Shown here: positions 52,743 through 60,091 of the stretch, piece after piece | Layout of the letters: each line of letters starts with the position of its first letter | Position numbering within the stretch: position 1 is the stretch's first letter | DNA from: Syntrophaceae bacterium UBA6087 | GTDB lineage: Bacteria > Desulfobacterota > Desulfomonilia > UBA1062 | Direction of reading: 5' to 3' | NCBI GenBank assembly: GCA_002448235.1 | Contig: DIXF01000009.1 | Coordinates: forward strand, 36,015 to 100,014 | Length of the DNA stretch: 64,000 bases | The notes under the pieces: generated by a model | What the model saw: the letters and a program-made list of their open reading frames with translations, nothing else | Databases searched by the model: none | Told to the model about the DNA's origin: nothing | Translations under genes and position numbers: made by a program

Positions 52743-54431
52743 CTACCTCCCGAATGCGCATTGGGGAAACATACAGGTTTTGCACCCCAGACAGAATCCC
52801 CCATGGCCGTACGCCGCGAGATCGTCCCGGCAAAGGGCCTGGCCCGCCAGGAGCCGGGGAAGCAGCAGGTCAAAGCTGGTGGTCGGGAAATACAGGCCGC
52901 ATGCCGGCACCCCGATAACCTGCACCTCCCCGATCCTTCCTATCAGGGTCATGGCGCCGGGCAGGATCGGCGCGCCGTAGACTATGTCCGTGCATCCCGC
53001 GTCTGTCATGCCCTGGCGGGTCACGTCATCCGGGTCCACGGAAAGCCCGGCCGTGGTCACGAGAAGGTCGATGCCCTGCCCGATCATTTTTTCGACAGCG
53101 TCGCGGATCGCCCCGCGATCGTCCGGCACGACGGCCTCCGCAACCACCTCGCATCCGTATGGCGCGACCTTTGACCGGATGATGGGGATAAACGCGTCCT
53201 GAATGTCTCCCCGGAACACTTCGGTGCCGGTCACCAGAATCCCGACCTTTGCCCGGCGCAGGGCCAGGACTCTAAACAGAGGCCCCTGAGCGAGGACAGC
53301 CATGGCCCGGGAGAAAACCGGTTGTTCCAGATAGAGGGGGATGGCCCGGGTCCCGGCCAATGGATCTCCCTTGCGCACCACGGCATGACGTTTTCTGGCT
53401 GCGCACATGACACCGTCTATCCCGTTAAAGGCCTCGAGTCTTGCCGCATCCACTTCCAGAAGGCCGTCCCCGGTCGCGGTCATGGTTATTTTGCCTTCGA
53501 CGGCACGACCGGTGAAGCCCACCCCCTCCCCGCTCATGGCCACGGCAAAGGCCTCGGCGGCTTCATTTTCATGGACCCAGCCTTCGGCGACGTTTTCAGG
53601 GTCTTCCACATAGAGGGAATTCCGCCCCATTGCCTGCAGCCGGCAGATATCCCCGGCCGTGATCGTCTGTCCCTGCGTGAAGGCCGGGCCTTTTTCCCTT
53701 CCGGGAACGATCCGGGTCATGTCATGGATCACCCGTTTGCCCTCCGCCTGTTCCAGAGGAACCGTCTTGATGCGCAACTCCTTTGCGGGGTTTCCGGGGA
53801 GATCGAGGTAAGGGGAATCGCCGCGGCAGCCCCGGCAGAACGCGCCGTCCCTGGCGGGAAACGCTTCCCCGCATTCCGGGCAGGTCGCGATCCGGCCCTT
53901 GCTTTTTTTGACGAGATGATCCGGAAGGACCCTGACCTTTGCAGACGACAGCACCGAAGCGCCCGCGCTCCTGATCTCCCGGTGCAGTTTCTCGCTGTCC
54001 TGCTCCTTCTTCGGCCTGAGCTTGTAGAACCAGCAGTAATACTCCGGCCAGGGCCGCAGTTTTTCCGGGTCCAGAAACACCCGGACCCCGTCGCCGGACC
54101 GCTTGTCATAGAGGGTCACCGCGTATTTTCTCAGATCCATCACCTTCAGCCAGCTGTTTCCGATGGTGCAGAGGGTCAATACCTGGACCGCGTCCGGCAG
54201 GCAGCTGGAGGTTTCACAGATGGCGTCGAACAGGATGTTTTTCGGCAGCAGGTCCATGGCAAGGGACACCATTTTCACCCCCACCACCAGTCCCGGGGCC
54301 GGATAGCCGTGAAAAGACCCGATCAGGGCCAGCGATTCGTCATAATCGTACCCTTTGCCGGTATGATCATGGCACCACTCGGCTGCCTGACCGGATGCGG
54401 CCGCCGGATCGGTTTCTGTTTCCCGTGTCAT
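52743..54431 (-). CDS. FmdE-MoeA fusion protein with cysteine-rich tail
   Basis: This 562-residue protein has an N-terminal FmdE-like domain (about 15-200), including SFHGYPAPGLVVGVKM, CETSSCLPDAVQVLTLCTIGN and a zinc finger CPECGEAF...FCRGC. A MoeA-like middle and a MoCF domain follow, with VGILVTGTEVFRG and TTAGLSVDPDDVT (about 395-500). The last residues are FCLGCKTCMFPQCAFG, a C-x2-C-x2-C-x4-C group at the very end. MoeA inserts molybdate into molybdopterin; FmdE is linked to Mo/W formylmethanofuran dehydrogenases. The ATG at 54431 has AAAGGAA upstream; 54464 is the alternative. It lies 52 bases after the oxidoreductase gene. Confidence 0.88.
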   Translation of the reverse strand: MTRETETDPAAASGQAAEWCHDHTGKGYDYDESLALIGSFHGYPAPGLVVGVKMVSLAMDLLPKNILFDAICETSSCLPDAVQVLTLCTIGNSWLKVMDLRKYAVTLYDKRSGDGVRVFLDPEKLRPWPEYYCWFYKLRPKKEQDSEKLHREIRSAGASVLSSAKVRVLPDHLVKKSKGRIATCPECGEAFPARDGAFCRGCRGDSPYLDLPGNPAKELRIKTVPLEQAEGKRVIHDMTRIVPGREKGPAFTQGQTITAGDICRLQAMGRNSLYVEDPENVAEGWVHENEAAEAFAVAMSGEGVGFTGRAVEGKITMTATGDGLLEVDAARLEAFNGIDGVMCAARKRHAVVRKGDPLAGTRAIPLYLEQPVFSRAMAVLAQGPLFRVLALRRAKVGILVTGTEVFRGDIQDAFIPIIRSKVAPYGCEVVAEAVVPDDRGAIRDAVEKMIGQGIDLLVTTAGLSVDPDDVTRQGMTDAGCTDIVYGAPILPGAMTLIGRIGEVQVIGVPACGLYFPTTSFDLLLPRLLAGQALCRDDLAAYGHGGFCLGCKTCMFPQCAFGR

Positions 54432-54483
54432 GCGCAGGTTCCTTTCATCGTCATCTTCCGACATGCGACAAAGCCTTTCACCT

Positions 54484-56721
54484 TCAGGCCGCTTCGACCC
54501 GGCAGGGCACAAACCGGTGCAGCGGCGTTCCCATCGGATCACGGTGGGTGTTCTTGGTCAGGGTGTTGACGTTGATGCCGTATACCTTTCCGGCATAATT
54601 CAGCCCGAATCCATGGGGGATGAGGACCGTGCCCCGGCGGACCTGATCGGATATCTGCAGCTCGCCCACCGCGCTCCCGGCCTCGGTGGTGACCTTTACA
54701 TTCCGGCCGTCTTCCAGCCCCATCGCCGCGGCGTCTTCCGGGTTCACGGAAACCGTGCAGGCCCTCCGGCCTTTATTCCACTCCGGGTTGCGCATCAGGG
54801 TGTTGATATTGTGCCTCGTGTGGCGGCCGGCGTTTAAGACCATGGGATAGTCATCCGGCAGTGCAAGGTCCTTCGCTTCATCTTCCGCGTTCAGACTTTC
54901 CGCCTCAGCGGCCAGCTCGGGGACATAGACTTCGATCTTTCCCGATGGGGTCTTAATGGCCTTGAAGTTTTCGTCCGGGTCGACCTCTCCCACCCAGATC
55001 CCTTCCGGATGGTCCAGCAGGGCCTGGAAAATGCGGTCGCCCTGATCCATACCGGGCGCGAATCCGATCCGTGCGGCGTTTTTGCGAAACGACTTGGGCG
55101 CGGTCAGGAGCAATCCCCACAGGGCGGCCAGGGCAGCGCTGTCCCAGTGCTTGCCCAGGGTTTTGGCAAGCACGAAGGGCATGGCTGACAGGGCTTTTGG
55201 CTCGTTCACGGCCCATTCCATGAGCTTCGCGCCGAAGGCCATCCGGTCTCCCCTGGCGGCCTCGACCAATGCTTCGGGAATTTCCGGAATCAGGCCGAGC
55301 TTGTCCGCCATCAGCGTAAATATCTGGGACGCTTCCAGGCACTGCCCCGGCGGCGGGACAACGGGCCGCCGCATCTGGAAAAGCACCTTGGGAAACGTCC
55401 ACGGAAAGAAGGTGCCGTCCCATGACTCATAATAAGTCCGGCAGGGGAGAACATAATGGGCCAGCCGCGCGGTTTCGCTCATGACGATATCGTTGACCAC
55501 CAGAAGATCCAGCGCCGCGAAGGCTTCTTCATAGGCCCTGGTGTCCGGATAAGCCCGCAGGGGATTGCAGGCGCTGACATAGACCGCCCTCAGCCGGTCC
55601 GGTCGATCGTTCAGGATTTCCTCGGGCATGACCGACGGAGGGAACGATCCGGCGGACGCCGGGGGCATGTTGGTGACGACGGTGCGCCAGGTTTTCGGGT
55701 CCCGCTCGTCCGCGTGATATCCCATGGGCACGACCATGCCGGGGATGACGTTGCCGCCGCGCACGCAGAAGATGCCGCAGATGGCCCCGAGGATGTTCAT
55801 CAGGTAAGAGTTCAGGGTGCTCCGCCGCCCCATGTAGATTCCCAGGTCCGGGTGCAGGCACCAGCGTTTGGTGGTCATCAGGCGGCACAGCATAAGGACG
55901 TCGTCATAGTTCAGCTCACAGGTCTCGATGGCCGCTCTGGCATCGAAGTTTTCAAACCAGGGGCGGATCTTCTCCCACCCTTCGACATGGTCTTCGATGT
56001 ATTGCCTGTTCTCCCACTGATGATCGACGATGATGGAGATCATGGCCTTGAGCAGAAGGGCATCCGAGCCGGGCCGGACAGGGAGGTGCATATCGGCGAT
56101 GGCCGCGGTTTCGCTTTTTCTGGGGTCAATGATGACCAGCACGCGGTTCAGATCTTTTGAAAAGTCCATGAGCACTTTCGGGGCGCGGGGCATCTGATGG
56201 CTTTCCATGCCGTTCCAGCCCCAGCCTACGAGCATTTCGCTGGCATGTTCATCCGGGACCGCCACGTTATACTGCTTGCCCAGCATGCGGCCGAACAGCC
56301 ACCAGATGCCGGAAAATTCCTGCCCGCCGGAGTTGTAAAAATACTGAGACCCCAGTGAACGTAATATGGACAGCCCGAACGCACCCTCAAAATGCCCCCC
56401 CTGGGCGCTGGCACCCATATAAGCAAGGCACCGGGGGCCATGGGTGTCGACCAGCCCCTTCATCTTTTCGGCGATCTCGCTGATTGCCTGCTCCCAGGAG
56501 ATCGGCACAAATTCTTCACCCACCCGCTTCAAGGGTTCGGTGATCCGGTCTTCGGGATACTGGTGATACATGACGTTCAGCCCCTTGCGGCAGGCATATC
56601 CCTGGCTCCTGAGGTTTGATCTGTCCGGCCTCACCTTGACCATGCGGTTGTTTTCAACCAGTATTTCAAGGCCGCAGTTCTGGGCGCAGAGTACACATCC
56701 TGTCTTGTGCCACTGATCCAT
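54484..56721 (-). CDS. Molybdopterin-dependent oxidoreductase (CISM family)
   Basis: This 745-residue protein starts with the [4Fe-4S] ligands GCVLCAQNCGL and a fourth Cys in GYACRKG, followed by VLVIIDPRKSETAAIAD (second MGD-binding region) and a C-terminal molydop-binding domain with VLNAGRHTRHNINTLMRNP. It has no Tat signal, so it should be cytosolic. The Mo/W ligand residue cannot be picked with confidence; the segment YFYNSGGQEFSGIWW is near where it is expected. A TetR operator-like site lies 23 bases upstream. It should use a dedicated FmdE-MoeA chaperone encoded next. Confidence 0.9.
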   Translation of the reverse strand: MDQWHKTGCVLCAQNCGLEILVENNRMVKVRPDRSNLRSQGYACRKGLNVMYHQYPEDRITEPLKRVGEEFVPISWEQAISEIAEKMKGLVDTHGPRCLAYMGASAQGGHFEGAFGLSILRSLGSQYFYNSGGQEFSGIWWLFGRMLGKQYNVAVPDEHASEMLVGWGWNGMESHQMPRAPKVLMDFSKDLNRVLVIIDPRKSETAAIADMHLPVRPGSDALLLKAMISIIVDHQWENRQYIEDHVEGWEKIRPWFENFDARAAIETCELNYDDVLMLCRLMTTKRWCLHPDLGIYMGRRSTLNSYLMNILGAICGIFCVRGGNVIPGMVVPMGYHADERDPKTWRTVVTNMPPASAGSFPPSVMPEEILNDRPDRLRAVYVSACNPLRAYPDTRAYEEAFAALDLLVVNDIVMSETARLAHYVLPCRTYYESWDGTFFPWTFPKVLFQMRRPVVPPPGQCLEASQIFTLMADKLGLIPEIPEALVEAARGDRMAFGAKLMEWAVNEPKALSAMPFVLAKTLGKHWDSAALAALWGLLLTAPKSFRKNAARIGFAPGMDQGDRIFQALLDHPEGIWVGEVDPDENFKAIKTPSGKIEVYVPELAAEAESLNAEDEAKDLALPDDYPMVLNAGRHTRHNINTLMRNPEWNKGRRACTVSVNPEDAAAMGLEDGRNVKVTTEAGSAVGELQISDQVRRGTVLIPHGFGLNYAGKVYGINVNTLTKNTHRDPMGTPLHRFVPCRVEAA

Positions 56722-56743
56722 GGGGATCTCCTTTCAATCTTAA

Positions 56744-56762
56744 ATATACCTTCCGGTATGAT
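56744..56762 (-). promoter_or_regulatory. Second TetR operator-like site before the oxidoreductase gene
   Basis: ATATACC, a 4-base spacer TTCC and GGTATGAT repeat the half-sites and the spacing of the tetR operator, with small changes. On the minus strand it also contains a TATATT -10 box aligned as in the tetR promoter, although the -35 (GGCAAC) is weak. It lies between the tetR stop and the molybdopterin oxidoreductase start. Confidence 0.68.
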
Positions 56763-57388
56763 CAGGTTGCCGGACACTTGCTGTCGGCTGCCATGCGGCG
56801 GATTTCGTCCGCCAAGCGGTCCAGGGCGTTGGCCAGATAACCCTTCTTCCCGGTGAGCTTGGCAAGCATGAGGCCGCCCTCGATCAGGGCCAGGGTGGTA
56901 TCCGCGAACTTCTCGGCGTCCACGCCCGCATCGATCTCTTTTGCCGCGATGCCTTGGTTTGTCAGGTCGATGAGAACGCTTTTGAACCTTTCAATTGCCC
57001 GGACCGCAAGGTCAGAGAGGTCTTTGTGGGTATCGTCCGCCTCGGTCGCGGTGTTGAGGATCGGGCAGCCGCCGTAGGCGATCATCCGATGATATAATCT
57101 GAGGTACGCGCCGGGGATGGACCGAAGCTTCCCGAGCGGCGAAGAGGCCTTGCCCAGCTCCTGCTCCATATAGCGGAACAGGTTGTCCACGCTGTATTGA
57201 AACACCGCCAGGGCCAGATCGTCCTTGTTTTTAAAATTGCCGTAAATGCTTCCCTTGGTCAGGCCCGTGGCCGAAGTCAGGTCTGACAGGGAGGTCCCCG
57301 CGATCCCTTTCTTGTTAAAGACCGGTGCGACGCTTTCAATAATGAACAGCCGGGTTCGACTGGATTTGCTGAGGAGGGTTTCTTTCAT
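56762..57388 (-). CDS. TetR/AcrR-family repressor
   Basis: This 208-residue protein has the TetR helix-turn-helix, LSDLTSATGLTKGSIYGNFKNKDDLALAV, at about residues 35-62. The C-terminal part resembles the TetR_C_33-type ligand domain (GGCPILNTATEADD). It is divergent in sequence from the marR and gntR regulators. It sits at the head of the molybdopterin oxidoreductase operon and has two operator-like sites nearby. Its transcript appears to start within a few bases of the ATG, with no ribosome site. The ligand is unknown. Confidence 0.92.
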   Translation of the reverse strand: MKETLLSKSSRTRLFIIESVAPVFNKKGIAGTSLSDLTSATGLTKGSIYGNFKNKDDLALAVFQYSVDNLFRYMEQELGKASSPLGKLRSIPGAYLRLYHRMIAYGGCPILNTATEADDTHKDLSDLAVRAIERFKSVLIDLTNQGIAAKEIDAGVDAEKFADTTLALIEGGLMLAKLTGKKGYLANALDRLADEIRRMAADSKCPAT

Positions 57389-57392
57389 GATT

Positions 57393-57420
57393 TTAGAATA
57401 TACCGGTCGGTATATTCTAA
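57393..57420 (-). promoter_or_regulatory. Perfect TetR operator palindrome
   Basis: TTAGAATATACC and GGTATATTCTAA form a perfect 12-bp inverted repeat around GGTC. The site covers the spacer and -10 box of the tetR promoter and ends five bases before the tetR ATG, the textbook layout for autoregulation. Confidence 0.88.
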
Positions 57421-57425
57421 GTCAA
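57397..57425 (-). promoter_or_regulatory. Sigma-70 promoter of tetR (apparently leaderless)
   Basis: On the minus strand, TTGACT (57425-57420), a 17-base spacer and TATATT (57402-57397) lie immediately upstream of the ATG at 57388. The predicted transcript start falls about 2-4 bases before the ATG, and no Shine-Dalgarno sequence exists, so the mRNA should be leaderless. Confidence 0.75.
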
Positions 57426-57520
57426 GCCAATCAGCTTGATTTTTTGATTTAATTTACCGGATCTGCTGCCTGACAAGCGTTCGCCTGTACCGGCCGGTGG
57501 GTCAGCTTGTTCTGTATCTG

Positions 57521-58360
57521 TTATCGCTTCCCGGCAATGACTGCAAATTCTTTACTTTCCGGCGAGAATGGTGTCCCTGCCACATCCGAGTAACAACCTT
57601 CGATGGCAAAGCCACTCTCTTTGAATTCACCTTCCAGATCTTCAGGGCTGAAGTATTGCAGCCAATTATAAATCGTCCGCAATCGCTGCGCTTCGATAAT
57701 CGTATATTTATCGAGAACCACTTTTTCCTTCTGGTACTTGAACGTGTTCAGAAAGCCATAGTATTTATCGGGAGACCAAAAGCCGTTTAGGAGGTTGGCT
57801 TCATAGATTGCCTTTTCCTCCCGCTCATGGAAGGCCGTCAGAGAATACACGTCAAGCAGGACAGAACCGCCGGGCTCCAGGAGCGTATGGAACCTGGACA
57901 GGATACTTCTCCTCTGGACCGGGCTGAGCGCGCAGAAATCGCACATGATCATCATGATGAGATGGAAGCGATCGTCGGTATCAAAATCCAGATAGTTCTG
58001 GTTTACATAATGAATGGATAGTCTTTCCCTGGCTGCAACTTCTTGTGCATAGCGGATCGACCTCTTCGAGAAGTCTATTCCGGTGACTTCCGCATGCCTT
58101 CGAGCCAGTCTGGTGGCATATAATCCGGGGCCGCAGCCAAAGTCGGCAACCTTCTTACCGGGTCCGATGTTGAAACAGGAACCTATCCACTCCACAGATC
58201 GATCGATGAAAGCAATGTTGCGGGATGAGACGTCGATTCCCTCATTCAAGTGGAACTTGAGCATCTGCCCGGATGTATGCTCATCCGTCCACAGGTCGGC
58301 AGCCGTATAAAACTCAAAAGGTTCTGGAGGTGTATTAACCTTTTCCAGTTGTCCAAACAT
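57521..58360 (-). CDS. Class I SAM-dependent methyltransferase
   Basis: This 279-residue protein has the SAM-binding motif I, KKVADFGCGPGLYATRLA, then VTGIDFSKRSIRYA (motif II acidic loop), and a later IMMIMCDFCALSP and GGSVLLDVYSL. It is a soluble methyltransferase; the acceptor is unknown. ATG 58360 has GGAGGCATTG upstream. It follows the SDR gene by 33 bases and the pair follows the GntR gene, so all three are likely one operon. Confidence 0.9.
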   Translation of the reverse strand: MFGQLEKVNTPPEPFEFYTAADLWTDEHTSGQMLKFHLNEGIDVSSRNIAFIDRSVEWIGSCFNIGPGKKVADFGCGPGLYATRLARRHAEVTGIDFSKRSIRYAQEVAARERLSIHYVNQNYLDFDTDDRFHLIMMIMCDFCALSPVQRRSILSRFHTLLEPGGSVLLDVYSLTAFHEREEKAIYEANLLNGFWSPDKYYGFLNTFKYQKEKVVLDKYTIIEAQRLRTIYNWLQYFSPEDLEGEFKESGFAIEGCYSDVAGTPFSPESKEFAVIAGKR

Positions 58361-58393
58361 CAATGCCTCCTGTTCATTTTGTTATGCAGAACA

Positions 58394-59170
58394 TTACTGT
58401 GCTGTATAGCCTCCGTCTATGGAATGAACACTGCCTGTGACAAAGGCCGCCCTCTCGCTGAGCAAGTAGGCAACGAAGTCGGCCACTTCTTCTCTTGTTG
58501 CAAGGCGCTTCATGGGGTGTGCTGCCGCCATCCAATCTGTGACCTCCTTTCCGGAGTCCATGATCCTGGGCGTGGCAACATAACCGGGAGCAACCGCGCA
58601 TACCCGGATATTGGAATCGGCCAGCTCCAGCGCAGCAGAACGGGTCAACCCGATGATGCCGTGCTTTGCTGCGGTATAGGCGGCCATACCCGCCAAGCCC
58701 ACGAGCCCGTTTGCGGATGACATGTTCACTATAGCACCGGTGCCGTTCTCAAGCATCGCCGGGATTTCGTATTTCATGCAATAGAAAACACCTGACAAAT
58801 CGGTTTCTATGACGTCTCGCCATATTTCGATATCAAGCTCCTGGACAGGGGTGTTTGCCGGGCCCGTGATCCCGGCATTGTTAACAGCAATATCAATCTT
58901 TCCGAATCTCTCGATTATTGATCGCATTGCCCACTGTACGGACTGAGAATCTCGAACATCGACCTCAATAGGAAATGTGCCTCTTCCCGTCGGATCGATT
59001 CTATTGCAGACTTCATGAAGCGGCGAAATCCGACGGCCAAGAAGCGCAACCGATGCGCCTCCTGCGTAGAGTCGCTCAGCAATGGACTCTCCAATGCCGG
59101 CTCCCGCGCCGGTCACGACAGCGATTTTTCCACTGAACTCGTTTTCGATGATTCTTATCTTCTGACTCAT
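58394..59170 (-). CDS. Short-chain dehydrogenase/reductase
   Basis: This 258-residue SDR has TGAGAGIGESIAER (cofactor loop), NNAGITGP, the catalytic Ser in VNMSSANG and YTAAKHGIIGLTR with catalytic Tyr and Lys. The C-terminal end (VTGSVHSIDGGYTAQ) is standard for 3-oxoacyl-reductase-like or sugar-acid dehydrogenases. It is 26 bases downstream of the GntR-family regulator gene. Substrate unknown but likely connected to the enolase-superfamily enzyme encoded divergently. Confidence 0.91.
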   Translation of the reverse strand: MSQKIRIIENEFSGKIAVVTGAGAGIGESIAERLYAGGASVALLGRRISPLHEVCNRIDPTGRGTFPIEVDVRDSQSVQWAMRSIIERFGKIDIAVNNAGITGPANTPVQELDIEIWRDVIETDLSGVFYCMKYEIPAMLENGTGAIVNMSSANGLVGLAGMAAYTAAKHGIIGLTRSAALELADSNIRVCAVAPGYVATPRIMDSGKEVTDWMAAAHPMKRLATREEVADFVAYLLSERAAFVTGSVHSIDGGYTAQ

Positions 59171-59196
59171 AGAGAGATCTCCTTGGGAGTATAACG

Positions 59197-59910
59197 CTAC
59201 GTAAAAGAATCGGAACGGGGCAGGTCAATGAACTCGTGAAGACGCTGCTCACCATAGACAAGAATGTCTCTCATGGCCTCCCGCGATTGAACCGGATCTC
59301 TCCTGTTCAGATGTTCCAGAAAACGGCGGTTCAGCGCCAGGGATTTTTCCGGAGCCCCCTTGAGGGAATAAAAGAAGCCTGTAAATACGATATAGACCTG
59401 TTTCATGGAGGTAAAGATGAGGCGGATGATCATATCGTTGGAAACCAGAATGACGCGGTAGTGAAAACTGTAATCCAGCTCTGCCAGCTTTTGAGGAAAC
59501 TTCAGATTTTTCTTCTTTTCCATCAGATTTTTCTTCAGGAAATCCAGGTCATCTTCCGTGATGCGCGATGCGGCAAGCTCCGCGGTGAGCGTCTCATTGA
59601 CTTCGCGGAATTTCAGGATCGACTGCATGGTCTGCGGATCCACGCTTCTGTTGATCAGCATGATCTGGGCAAGCATTTCCAGTGTGCAATGGGCGTTAAA
59701 ATCCCTAACATACGTCCCGCTCTGCGGCCTGGTCTCGGCAAAACCCGAGCCGGCAAGCCGGGTCATGGCCTCCCGGATGGTGGGGCGGTTTGTGCCATAA
59801 ATTCCGGCCAGATCGCGCTCCGTGGGAAGTCTGCTGTCAATTTTATAGGTTCCGTTAATAATGCCGCGCCGAATGTCCTCATATATTTTTTCCGAAAGTT
59901 TCGGTGCCAT
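59197..59910 (-). CDS. FadR-subfamily GntR regulator
   Basis: This 237-residue protein has the winged helix of GntR proteins (IYEDIRRGIINGTYKIDSRLPTERDLAGIYGTNRPTIREAMTRLAGSGFAE), followed by an all-helical FCD ligand-binding domain. The FCD Asp/His ligands are not all clear. A PdhR-type palindrome lies in the divergent promoter region. It likely represses both its own operon and the enolase-superfamily gene until an acid ligand binds. GGGAGCAG precedes the ATG. Confidence 0.9.
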   Translation of the reverse strand: MAPKLSEKIYEDIRRGIINGTYKIDSRLPTERDLAGIYGTNRPTIREAMTRLAGSGFAETRPQSGTYVRDFNAHCTLEMLAQIMLINRSVDPQTMQSILKFREVNETLTAELAASRITEDDLDFLKKNLMEKKKNLKFPQKLAELDYSFHYRVILVSNDMIIRLIFTSMKQVYIVFTGFFYSLKGAPEKSLALNRRFLEHLNRRDPVQSREAMRDILVYGEQRLHEFIDLPRSDSFT

Positions 59911-60024
59911 GTTCTGCTCCCGCTTTTTTAAAACTTCATCTCCAAAAAGGCTAATCCCATTTTCTCAAATCAAATGTCCACTGGATTTTCGCCGCCCTGC
60001 TCCCTGCATGCCTGAAAATACGTC

Positions 60025-60053
60025 TTGACATAATTGGCTATACCAATTTAAAT
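60025..60053 (+). promoter_or_regulatory. Promoter of the enolase-superfamily gene
   Basis: TTGACA at 60025-60030 and a weaker TTAAAT -10 at 60048-60053 are spaced by 17 bases. The operator palindrome lies within the spacer, which fits repression by occlusion. Confidence 0.65.
60032..60048. promoter_or_regulatory. PdhR/FadR-type operator palindrome
   Basis: AATTGG, five bases CTATA, CCAATT. It matches the PdhR consensus AATTGGTnnnACCAATT except at one position, and lies between divergent GntR and enolase-type genes. The FadR-subfamily regulator encoded at 59197-59910 is the likely ligand. Confidence 0.75.
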
Positions 60054-60091
60054 GTATACACCCTTTTGAAAAATAAGAAAGGAGAACGCCC

